Virus record (IMG/VR): IMGVR_UViG_3300046491_000233
Coordinates: 1 to 25,715 of that record
DNA: 25,715 nt
Source of the DNA: a virus
Strand: one strand, 5' to 3'
Shown here: piece after piece, positions 1 through 6,243 of the stretch
How the letters are laid out: the number at the start of each line of letters is the position of its first letter
How positions within the stretch are numbered: the stretch's first letter is position 1
The notes under the pieces: model-generated
Databases searched by the model: none
Told to the model about the DNA's origin: nothing
Seen by the model: only the letters and a program-made list of their open reading frames with translations
Made by a program: the position numbers and the translations under genes

Positions 1-164
1 ACCCCCGCAAAACCCCACTTCCTCAGTATTTTCAAGGGCTTACGACGCTCTGGTCGGGTTCCATGCGGCTACAAAATACCACTTTTCCCCGCATAATATC
101 TGCACCGATGACGCACGATTGACGCCATAATGACGCGCGGCGTAACTCAGCAGAAGGCAGCTAG
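1..164. other. Prophage end / integrase upstream region (possible att side)
   Basis: No gene is visible here. Because int is the outermost phage gene and int genes usually sit beside the attachment site, attL or attP-derived arm sequence is expected in this stretch. No tRNA or recognisable host gene end was found, so the core cannot be placed from one end alone. The last third carries the phased TGACGC repeats listed separately. Confidence 0.35.
108..140 (+). repeat. Three phased (A/T)TGACGC direct repeats upstream of int
   Basis: ATGACGC, TTGACGC and ATGACGC start at 108, 119 and 130, exactly 11 bp apart, about one helical turn. The last copy ends 28 bp before the int start codon. Same-face tandem sites like this are typical of integrase arm-type, excisionase or autoregulator binding sites. 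The role is inferred; the spacing is seen directly. Confidence 0.6.
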
Positions 165-1175
165 ATGGCATCGATAACGAAAATTAAGACGGGCTGGCGA
201 GCCCAGGTTCGTATCCAGGGCGTGCGCGAGTCGCGGACGCACTCGACGAAGGCCGAGGCCAATGCTTGGGCGGCCCAGCGCGAAACCGAGATCCGCACCG
301 AGAAGGCCTCCGGCGTCCAGCGCGGCCGTACGGTCGACGACGCCTTCCGGCGTTACGAGAAGGAAGTCTCCGCGCACAAGCGCGGCTACCGCTGGGAGGC
401 GATTCGCCTGACGGCGATCGGCCGCATGATGATCGACGGCGTCGCCCTGCAGGACATGAAGCTGGCCGACGTGACTCCGGACATCCTGGGCAAATGGCGC
501 GACATGAGGCTCAAGGTGGACAAGGTATCCGGCGCCACCGTCAATCGCGACCTGAACCTGATATCGCACGTGTTCTCGTCGGCCGCCAGGGAATGGAAGT
601 GGATCGCCACCAGCCCTACCACCGACGTGCGCCGGCCGGCCGAATCGGCGCCGCGTGACCGTCTCTACACCGACGATGAAATCACGCGCCTGTGCCTCGC
701 GCTTGGGTTCGACCTCGGCGGGAGCGAGCAGGCCGAGACCACCAGCCAGCGGATTGCGGTCGCATTCCTGTTCGCGATCGAGACCGCGATGCGCGCCGGC
801 GAGATCTGCGGCTTGATGCCGCAGGACGTGAGCGGTCGGGTGGCCACGCTGCAGCAGACCAAGAACGGGACCAAGCGCCACGTGCCGCTGTCGTCGCGCG
901 CGGTCGAGCTGCTCGAGCTGCTGCCGCTGCCGGCGGAGGGCGGGACCATCTTCGGGCTCACGGCCGCGTCGCTCGACGCCCTGTTCCGCAAGGCGAAGAC
1001 GCGCGCGATGATCGAGGACGGCACCTTTCACGACACGCGCCACCTCGCCATCACCAGGCTGGCCAAGAAGCTCGGCGTGCTCGACCTCGCGCGGATGGTC
1101 GGCCACCGCGATCTGCGCCAGCTGCAGGTGTACTACAACGAGACCGCGGAGGCGATGGCCTCGAGGCTCGACTAG
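165..1175 (+). CDS. int: Tyrosine-family phage integrase
   Basis: Site-specific recombinase that would integrate and, with an excisionase, excise the prophage. The 336-aa protein has the family layout: a short N-terminal arm-type DNA-binding region (about 1-45), a core-binding SAM-like domain (about 55-150) and a C-terminal catalytic domain (about 165-336). Catalytic residues can be placed: R210 in AMRAGE, K233 in the β-hairpin TKNGTK, H289-x-x-R292 in HDTRH, H314 in VGHRD, and Y323 or Y324 in QVYYNE. All conserved positions are present, so it looks functional. The ATG at 165 follows a modest purine-rich stretch (AGAAGGCAG). It is on the opposite strand to the late genes and is followed at once by a strong hairpin. 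The specific attachment target cannot be inferred. Confidence 0.96.
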   Translation: MASITKIKTGWRAQVRIQGVRESRTHSTKAEANAWAAQRETEIRTEKASGVQRGRTVDDAFRRYEKEVSAHKRGYRWEAIRLTAIGRMMIDGVALQDMKLADVTPDILGKWRDMRLKVDKVSGATVNRDLNLISHVFSSAAREWKWIATSPTTDVRRPAESAPRDRLYTDDEITRLCLALGFDLGGSEQAETTSQRIAVAFLFAIETAMRAGEICGLMPQDVSGRVATLQQTKNGTKRHVPLSSRAVELLELLPLPAEGGTIFGLTAASLDALFRKAKTRAMIEDGTFHDTRHLAITRLAKKLGVLDLARMVGHRDLRQLQVYYNETAEAMASRLD

Positions 1176-1217
1176 GTCGCGCCAGCGCCGGCCGGGACGC
1201 GCGGCGCCGGCGCGACC
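1175..1217 (+). terminator. Strong hairpin after int
   Basis: GGTCGCGCC (1175-1183) pairs with GGCGCGACC (1209-1217). After one mismatch the stem continues as GCGCCG/CGGCGC around an 11-nt loop. The stem begins at the last base of the int stop codon. There is little U-tract (CTTGA follows), so it may insulate int from the cargo genes or protect the mRNA 3' end rather than act as a classical intrinsic terminator. Confidence 0.6.
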
Positions 1218-1306
1218 TTGACATGCCCCGGCGCTTCCGTTGACGGCCGCCAACTTGCCGTAAACCCTACCCTGCGACCATATCCTCATCGATAACAGGA
1301 GGGCAA

Positions 1307-1729
1307 ATGGGAGCGGTCATCTATCAGGGAAATGTAGACAAGCTTGATGGCCACGCGCCGTTCAGGGACGGCGAGTGCGTTGCGCTGGTGCAGGCGGTGA
1401 CAACCATCGGGCATACCGGGTCTTGGCGGCCGGGGCCGCGCGTGGTCGACCTGAGCTACCTGAACCCCGGTACAGTCATCGCGAACTTTGTCGACGGCAG
1501 GTTTCCGAATCGACATGGCTATCACGCGGCGCTGTTTCTCGACTTCCGCCGCAGCGTGACGAGTGACCGGGTCATGGCCATCAATGTCATGGACCAGTTC
1601 ACCAGCCGGCGGCCGCGCAACGTCGTAATGCCGCGCCGTATCGACTCCCGTGGCGAGCGTTCGCATAAGCAGGGCAACCCCTACAGCGACTGCGACAATG
1701 CCGACCAGTTCTATGTGGTGGTCGTATGA
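1307..1729 (+). CDS. BPSL0067-family amidase-like protein (cargo gene)
   Basis: This 140-aa protein matches the BPSL0067 family, a small NlpC/P60- or CHAP-like Cys/His fold. The N-terminal DGECVALVQ places the candidate nucleophile at C24, GYHAALF places the His at H73, and NVMDQF places an acidic residue at D96. By analogy it would cut peptide bonds in peptidoglycan, but this family's substrate is not established here. It has no signal peptide, so it would need lysis, a holin or a secretion route to reach the wall. A very good Shine-Dalgarno (AGGAGGG, 1297-1303) sits just ahead of the ATG. Its stop overlaps the start of the next gene (ATGA), so the two are translationally coupled. It lies on the + strand between int and the lysis cassette, a typical place for lysogenic-conversion cargo. 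Confidence 0.85.
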   Translation: MGAVIYQGNVDKLDGHAPFRDGECVALVQAVTTIGHTGSWRPGPRVVDLSYLNPGTVIANFVDGRFPNRHGYHAALFLDFRRSVTSDRVMAINVMDQFTSRRPRNVVMPRRIDSRGERSHKQGNPYSDCDNADQFYVVVV

Positions 1730-2067
1730 AGCGCCTGCTATTCGCCTTGTTGACTGTCGGTGCTGCGGCTCAGGCGCAGGAGATCGAGTGCCCGAAGCAG
1801 CATGCCGGCGCCGCGTTGACGTCGGGAGCAATCCGGGTCGGTCCGGCTGAGGATCGAATCGAGCTGGCCGGTGGCGACCTGCGGAAGATGCGGGGCGGCT
1901 ACGAGATACGGTACCGCTTCCCAGGGAATGAGCCAAAGTGGTTGATGTGCGCTTACGGGAAGGACGGCACGGCTCAGCGGTTCGAGCCAATGAGCGTGCG
2001 CGCGACCGAATGCACGCTGCGGGTGCACGAGCGCGGGCAGGTCACGGTGAAGATGGCCTGCAGGTAG
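1726..2067 (+). CDS. Exported four-cysteine protein, STY0301-like (partner of the amidase)
   Basis: This 113-aa protein starts with a clear Sec signal peptide (MKRLLFALLTVGAAAQAQ, cleavage expected after about residue 18). The mature part is about 95 aa with cysteines at 22, 75, 96 and 112, enough for two disulfides in the periplasm. The KWLMCAYG segment and following ECTL resemble the STY0301 family of small periplasmic proteins; this is recognition by eye. It overlaps the amidase-like gene by 4 bp, so the two should be made together. A cytoplasmic cell-wall enzyme followed by an exported small protein is the arrangement of amidase-immunity pairs, so a protective or inhibitory role is plausible but inferred. 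Confidence 0.8.
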   Translation: MKRLLFALLTVGAAAQAQEIECPKQHAGAALTSGAIRVGPAEDRIELAGGDLRKMRGGYEIRYRFPGNEPKWLMCAYGKDGTAQRFEPMSVRATECTLRVHERGQVTVKMACR

Positions 2068-2070
2068 GTG

Positions 2071-2092
2071 CTGGCCGCCAAGCGACGGCCAG
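2071..2092. terminator. Hairpin between convergent cargo and lysis genes
   Basis: CTGGCCG (2071-2077) and CGGCCAG (2086-2092) form a 7-bp stem with an 8-nt loop, in the 35-bp gap between two genes that converge. No good U-tract is seen on either side. It could act as a weak bidirectional terminator or mRNA end. Confidence 0.4.
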
Positions 2093-2102
2093 TGCAGGAA
2101 GG

Positions 2103-2609
2103 TCAGGCGCCGGACAGTTTGCTAATCGTCTCGTCCTTGTCCTGCGAGCCCCGGGACGACCCGAAGTAGAACGACAGCACCAGCGTCAGTGCCGCGTCGA
2201 GCGTGCCAAGCACCCGCGCCACCAGCTCGCGCATACTGGCGTCGACCACGTGCGAGAGCAGATACCACTGGATCGCCACCCACGCCAGCACGACCACGAT
2301 GGCCAGCGCCGCCGGCACCAGGCTCTTGGTCTCAATCTGCATCTTGCGCGCGCTGTCGCGGTCAGCCGCGGCGATTTTTTCAAGATCCACGCCGAGTCCC
2401 GCCATCTGCGCCTTGAACTCGATTTCCTTCTGCTGGATTGCGGCGAGCTGCTCGCCCGAGAGCTGCCCGCTTTTCAGCGTCGCCTCGATCTTCGCTTTAT
2501 CGGCGTCGCTCATGCCGAGCGCGGAGCCGATCGCGGACACCGCGGCCCCGCCGAGCGGGCCGAGCAGGGCAGTCGCCAATGACGGCGCGATTTGTTTGAG
2601 CCATTCCAT
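2103..2609 (-). CDS. Holin, 3-TM gene-transfer-release type
   Basis: This 168-aa membrane protein has an N-terminal hydrophobic stretch (about 8-32), a charged, probably helical middle (about 35-92), and two closely spaced membrane segments (about 94-118 and 130-150), ending in a charged tail. This matches the 'holin of 3TMs for gene-transfer release' family. A holin forms lesions in the inner membrane that let endolysin reach the wall and set lysis timing. The start follows a strong GGAGGT (2615-2620) inside the end of the endolysin gene, with a 1-nt gap between the genes. It is the last late gene, next to the endolysin. A second holin candidate lies on the other side of the endolysin, so this one could instead be an antiholin or pinholin-like partner. 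Confidence 0.75.
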   Translation of the reverse strand: MEWLKQIAPSLATALLGPLGGAAVSAIGSALGMSDADKAKIEATLKSGQLSGEQLAAIQQKEIEFKAQMAGLGVDLEKIAAADRDSARKMQIETKSLVPAALAIVVVLAWVAIQWYLLSHVVDASMRELVARVLGTLDAALTLVLSFYFGSSRGSQDKDETISKLSGA

Positions 2610-2610
2610 G

Positions 2611-3165
2611 TTATACCTCCACCCTGTTAAGCAGCCATCCGTAATAGAAATCCTCGTTCGCCTCGCGCTTCTCGGTGATGTCGAGGTAGCGCACGCCCTG
2701 CTGGCAGTTCAGCGCGCGCAGGATCACCTTCTCGCCGTCGGCCCCGCGGCGGCTCAGGAAGTCGCGCAGCGCGCCGATGGTGGCCGGGCCGATCCTGCCG
2801 TCCACACCGACGTTGGGATAGTCCTTGCCGTGGTTGTTCAGCGCGTTGAGGACGCGCTGCAGCCAGGGCCCGGGAAGACCGGTACCCATGTTCACGCCGG
2901 TGTCGAACATCTCTTCTGCGATCGGCTGGGACAGCGCGTAGACCTTGTCGAATCCCGGGGCGACGAAGTACTCGTCGCGGAAGATATGGACCGCCAGCGC
3001 GCGCGGCAGGTCGCGCATCAGCCCGGTATAGCCGCGGCGGCGCGCGACTGCCTCGGTAATGCCCCACATAGTCGGGCCGCCGGCATCGGCCGGACTATTG
3101 GAATAGCGGCCCTCGCGGCCGATCAGCTCGTCGATCATCTGGTCAACGCTTCCCCTGGTCGCCAT
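2611..3165 (-). CDS. Endolysin, GH108 lysozyme with peptidoglycan-binding domain
   Basis: Muramidase that degrades host peptidoglycan at lysis. The N-terminal part has the GH108 signature REGRYSN (catalytic Glu18 from the ATG start) and then DAGGPTMWGIT. The C-terminal half (about 95-182) looks like PG_binding_3, with VGVDGRIGPATIGAL. It lacks a signal peptide, so it needs a holin. The frame opens with a GTG at 3168 followed by ATG at 3165; the ATG is preferred because it forms TGATG with the stop of the upstream gene, a usual coupling arrangement. The protein is then 184 aa, the normal size for the family. Genes for a holin lie on both sides. Confidence 0.92.
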   Translation of the reverse strand: MATRGSVDQMIDELIGREGRYSNSPADAGGPTMWGITEAVARRRGYTGLMRDLPRALAVHIFRDEYFVAPGFDKVYALSQPIAEEMFDTGVNMGTGLPGPWLQRVLNALNNHGKDYPNVGVDGRIGPATIGALRDFLSRRGADGEKVILRALNCQQGVRYLDITEKREANEDFYYGWLLNRVEV

Positions 3166-3545
3166 CACAGCACCCCCTTCACATCGTTGGCGATCTCGAC
3201 GATATCGGCGTCCTTGCGCTTCTCCAGGTACTTAAACAGCGCCCGGATGAGCGTCCATGCGGGCAGTCCGCACGTGAATATCAGACCACCCTGCGCCACC
3301 AGGCCAAGCACGTCGTTCGACCAGTGCTCGACGCCCAGGTACTTAATCAGGGCGGCGCCACCGCCCAGGGAGCCGACGAAGGTGCAGGCCAATGCAACGC
3401 GCCATTCCTGCTCGGTCTTAGGCTTGGTCATCGCCATCACGACAAAGGCCGCAAGGGCGGCGCCGATCGCGCCCATGCCGGCCAGCCCGCCGATGATCTT
3501 CCAGCCAACGGCGCCGGCAGCGGCGCCCGAAATTGGTTCACTCAT
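3165..3545 (-). CDS. Putative second holin (LydA-like, small membrane protein)
   Basis: A 126-aa protein with three likely membrane segments: about 8-38 (Gly/Ala-rich), 50-72 and 80-102, followed by a charged C-terminus (YLEKRKDADIVE). Size, topology and position immediately before the endolysin fit a holin; a LydA-type phage holin is the closest family I can name, by eye. The open frame extends to 3644, but the first 33 residues are not membrane-like and run over a G8 homopolymer. ATG 3545 (MSEPISG) is preferred; ATG 3560 is the alternative, and both have weak ribosome binding sites. Its stop overlaps the endolysin start by one base. Confidence 0.65.
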   Translation of the reverse strand: MSEPISGAAAGAVGWKIIGGLAGMGAIGAALAAFVVMAMTKPKTEQEWRVALACTFVGSLGGGAALIKYLGVEHWSNDVLGLVAQGGLIFTCGLPAWTLIRALFKYLEKRKDADIVEIANDVKGVL

Positions 3546-3640
3546 TTGTTGTACTTTCATGGTCAAGTTACCGCGGGATGAAAACTGGGGGGGGCTAGGG
3601 GAAATTCGTGCAGAATCAGGGCTACTACGGTGGCATCGGG

Positions 3641-5695
3641 TCAAAGAGCACTCGTCTCGTAGGTGATTTCTCCGTACAGGCCCAGGGTCGCGCCCGGGAT
3701 GTCGGTGGCCGGTACTGGTGCCACAGCGAGGCCGCTGCCCGACTTCCGCAAGTCAATGGTCAACCCATCAGGGGAAAGCAGACCAGAAAGGTGGGTGTAG
3801 CCGCCGGCGAAGGTGAAGCCTTCGAAGAGCGCGACGTTGGCGAATTCGAGGTTACCAGCGATGTTCTCCGCACGAAATGGCAGGCCCAAAATGCGCACGG
3901 TGCCGTCGAGGGCAACATCCTTGATCGACACGGCCAACGCAAATGACAACGTGCACAGATTGCCGCGGCGCGAATACTGGCCTCTTTGAAGGCTGTAGGC
4001 ATGCACGCCACTCGCCGCGGTCGCCCCAAGCGTCGGCGTCCACAGGCCTTCTTCTTGGTATGCCGGCGTTGCGCCGTAGACGTGGGCCAGCGCCACTTTC
4101 GTAGAAGTCAGGACGCAGGTGAAGCTGGCCGCGGTCGTGGCGGTGACAATTGTGTCCTCGCCGTTCGTGCCGTCCGGGTTGGTAATGTGCAGTCTCGTAC
4201 CAGGGCTGATGAATTCCATCGTGGCCGGGGTGATCGTGACCGTTCCCGCAGCCGCCGCAAGCGGGATATAGGTAACGGCGGTCTGCCGGATAATGTTCTG
4301 CCGGAGCGAACGCGGGAATCCTGCGATGAACGGCCCAGCGGTGATGCCCGGGCCAGATAGAATCTTGCTGTTGCCTTCAACGATGATGCCAGTCGATTGG
4401 TTGGCGGCGCCATTGAGGAAGTTGATGGCGGCAGCGGCCTGGCCGAAGTAGTTCCCGGAGATTCGGCCGTTGACGCCGTTCTGGATGCTGATGTTGCGGC
4501 CACCAGAGAAGGAAAACAGCGAGTTGCCACCAGTGATCTCGAAGGAACGGCACGGACCAACGTAAGCACCAGCGGCGGTGGTGTCGCACAACAAAATGTC
4601 TTCGTTGTCGTGCACCTCCGATTCATTTGCCCCGCAGATGCTCAGGCCGACGACCCCGGATGCGCGAATGCCAGTGTTGCCGGCATTGAAGTTGTTGCCC
4701 CTGAATTCGTGCGAGACACCACCATCGTCGAGGATGTTGTATTGCGCTCCGGCAGCGCAGTTGAACTGGCAGTTCTCGACGGTGATGCGGTTGGTGAAGT
4801 AGGTCTGCGCGGCCGGAGTGTGGTCCGGGCCATTGGTCAACCAGACGCCTGAGACGGCGAACGGCGGTTCGAGGAACTGGCAGTGGCGGATCGAGGCGAT
4901 CTCGGTCTGGTCGAAGATCACGCCATGTTTCCAGCCACTGAAATTGACCTTGTAGACATCGACGTAGCTGCCACCCACCTGCACGAAGCCGCCGCCGGCA
5001 TTCGCGCCATTGGTACACACCACCGCTAGATTGGACAGCGTGACGTTCGCCGCGGTGGAGCCGTTGATCGCGCAGGTACTGGTGATTCCATTGCCGACCG
5101 TGTTGAAAGACAGGACTGTGTCTGAGCCGTCGCCGTCCAAGATGCGGTTGTTCGGGATCGGCAGGCTGCTGTTGAAATGGTAGGTGCCTGGCGGCACCCA
5201 CACGCGCTTCTGTATCGCCAGCGCCCGCACGAACATTGGCTGGACGTCTGCTTCGCCGGCGATGAAGTACAGGTTCACGTTGTGCAGCTCAGCGCGCAGG
5301 GCGGACTGCAGGTCGCTCTTGTCGACGCCCGGGGCGTGTAGATACCCCATCATGCTTGCACCACCTGCTGCGGCCAAGTCTTCCCGCGTTGCTCCTTGGT
5401 GGACCGCTACCTTCCCTGCCGCCAGGTCCGCAGCGACTGTCGTTGAGATATGGTCACTGACGGCGACATATGCGATACCGTCACTGGTATAAACATCTTT
5501 CATTACGTAGGCGGCGCCCGGTGCAAATGCCCCCCGTACGTTGAAGGCCTTGAGCGAATTAATCGCGCCTTTAACAGTCAGCTTAACTTTCCCCGTCCGG
5601 TCCGTCGCCGTCTGGTTTTCTGATACTGCAATCTCGGCAATATGGTCGAGGTCCTTTTTGCCATTATTCAGGTCGTTGACATTCAAGGCCGGCAT
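3641..5695 (-). CDS. Tailspike / tail fibre with right-handed β-helix
   Basis: 684-aa receptor-binding protein. The N-terminal part (about 1-150) is probably the virion-attachment region. Then come GYLHAP and VPPGTYHFNSSLPI, typical of the start of a pectate-lyase-like parallel β-helix, with many short Asn/Gly-rich turns to about residue 470. The C-terminal region has GLWTPTL followed by QRGQYSRRGNLC, a widespread tail-fibre C-terminal module. Such proteins bind or depolymerise surface polysaccharide; no catalytic residues can be assigned by eye. The start is set at ATG 5695 (MPALNV), which has AAAGGA upstream. The in-frame codons up to 5731 overlap a transcription terminator and are unlikely to be translated. 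The gene is therefore separated from the tail operon by a terminator, unusual for a late structural gene. Confidence 0.88.
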   Translation of the reverse strand: MPALNVNDLNNGKKDLDHIAEIAVSENQTATDRTGKVKLTVKGAINSLKAFNVRGAFAPGAAYVMKDVYTSDGIAYVAVSDHISTTVAADLAAGKVAVHQGATREDLAAAGGASMMGYLHAPGVDKSDLQSALRAELHNVNLYFIAGEADVQPMFVRALAIQKRVWVPPGTYHFNSSLPIPNNRILDGDGSDTVLSFNTVGNGITSTCAINGSTAANVTLSNLAVVCTNGANAGGGFVQVGGSYVDVYKVNFSGWKHGVIFDQTEIASIRHCQFLEPPFAVSGVWLTNGPDHTPAAQTYFTNRITVENCQFNCAAGAQYNILDDGGVSHEFRGNNFNAGNTGIRASGVVGLSICGANESEVHDNEDILLCDTTAAGAYVGPCRSFEITGGNSLFSFSGGRNISIQNGVNGRISGNYFGQAAAAINFLNGAANQSTGIIVEGNSKILSGPGITAGPFIAGFPRSLRQNIIRQTAVTYIPLAAAAGTVTITPATMEFISPGTRLHITNPDGTNGEDTIVTATTAASFTCVLTSTKVALAHVYGATPAYQEEGLWTPTLGATAASGVHAYSLQRGQYSRRGNLCTLSFALAVSIKDVALDGTVRILGLPFRAENIAGNLEFANVALFEGFTFAGGYTHLSGLLSPDGLTIDLRKSGSGLAVAPVPATDIPGATLGLYGEITYETSAL

Positions 5696-5716
5696 GTAAA
5701 TCCTTTTCTTTGGACG

Positions 5717-5739
5717 AAAAAAAAGCGCCATCGGCGCTT
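5717..5739 (-). terminator. Intrinsic terminator before tailspike
   Basis: On the - strand AAGCGCC (5739-5733) and GGCGCTT (5729-5723) form a 7-bp stem with a 3-nt loop, followed directly by a T8 run (5724-5717). This is a textbook rho-independent terminator. It lies between the small fibre gene and the tailspike. Confidence 0.85.
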
Positions 5740-5758
5740 GGTGGTGACTACCTATTTT

Positions 5759-6235
5759 TTATGAACCTATGCCGCGATCTATCAGCACAGCCCGGATGCT
5801 ATTTGCGAGCGCGATCGCGGTAGCGAGGTCTGTGGCGGGCGGTGCCAGAGGTGTTCCCACCGGCGACACTGGGGTGTACCCAAGCGCATCGGTTACCTGC
5901 GCCTTTGTGAGGCCCGTAAGAGCAGCACCGTTGCCGACAAACTTCGTCGCCTGGAGAATCCCAGTCGCCGGGTTGAACGACAGTTTCGTGGTCGTAATGT
6001 ACTGGTGAACGGTGCCCCGGGTTTGCCTCACCCAGGCCAGGTACACAGGCACGTCGCTCACGTTGTCATCCTCGATCGCAACCAGCCCGCTCACCTTGAT
6101 CACGACATTGTCGTAGCCCTTGCTGTACAGCGTGTAATCGGTCAGATTGACCGCGAGCCCGCCCACTATCACTTCTGCCGGCAGCGGCTTTTTCCCTTCC
6201 ACGATGCTATGTGGAATCTGTACTTGTTCGACCAT
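5759..6235 (-). CDS. Small tail fibre / tail-tip protein
   Basis: 158 aa, directly after host-specificity protein J. The middle has the fibre-type segment FNPATGILQATKFVGNG followed by AALTGLTKAQVTDALGYTPVSP, a common trimeric phage-fibre motif. The N-terminal part (VEGKKPLPAEVIVGGLAVNLTDYTLY) looks like a globular attachment domain. It probably links J to the tailspike or forms a short side fibre. TGAGGGA precedes the ATG at 6235. The stop is followed by an intrinsic terminator, so it ends the tail-tip transcription block. Confidence 0.75.
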   Translation of the reverse strand: MVEQVQIPHSIVEGKKPLPAEVIVGGLAVNLTDYTLYSKGYDNVVIKVSGLVAIEDDNVSDVPVYLAWVRQTRGTVHQYITTTKLSFNPATGILQATKFVGNGAALTGLTKAQVTDALGYTPVSPVGTPLAPPATDLATAIALANSIRAVLIDRGIGS

Positions 6236-6243
6236 AGTGTCCC

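Noticed and set aside
1218-1223. Perfect TTGACA as -35 of a promoter for the cargo pair
   Set aside because: No acceptable -10 element is found 16-18 bp downstream; a second TTGACG at 1240 also lacks a good partner, so no promoter is called.
2203-3666. Long + strand frame opposite the lysis genes
   Set aside because: It is a GC-rich antisense shadow of holin and endolysin, with no domain signature and low-complexity composition; the same holds for other long + strand frames over the tail and head genes.
5745-5751. Sixth TGACTAC copy near the tailspike terminator
   Set aside because: A single 7-mer is expected several times by chance in a window of this size; only the cluster at 22262-22308 stands out.
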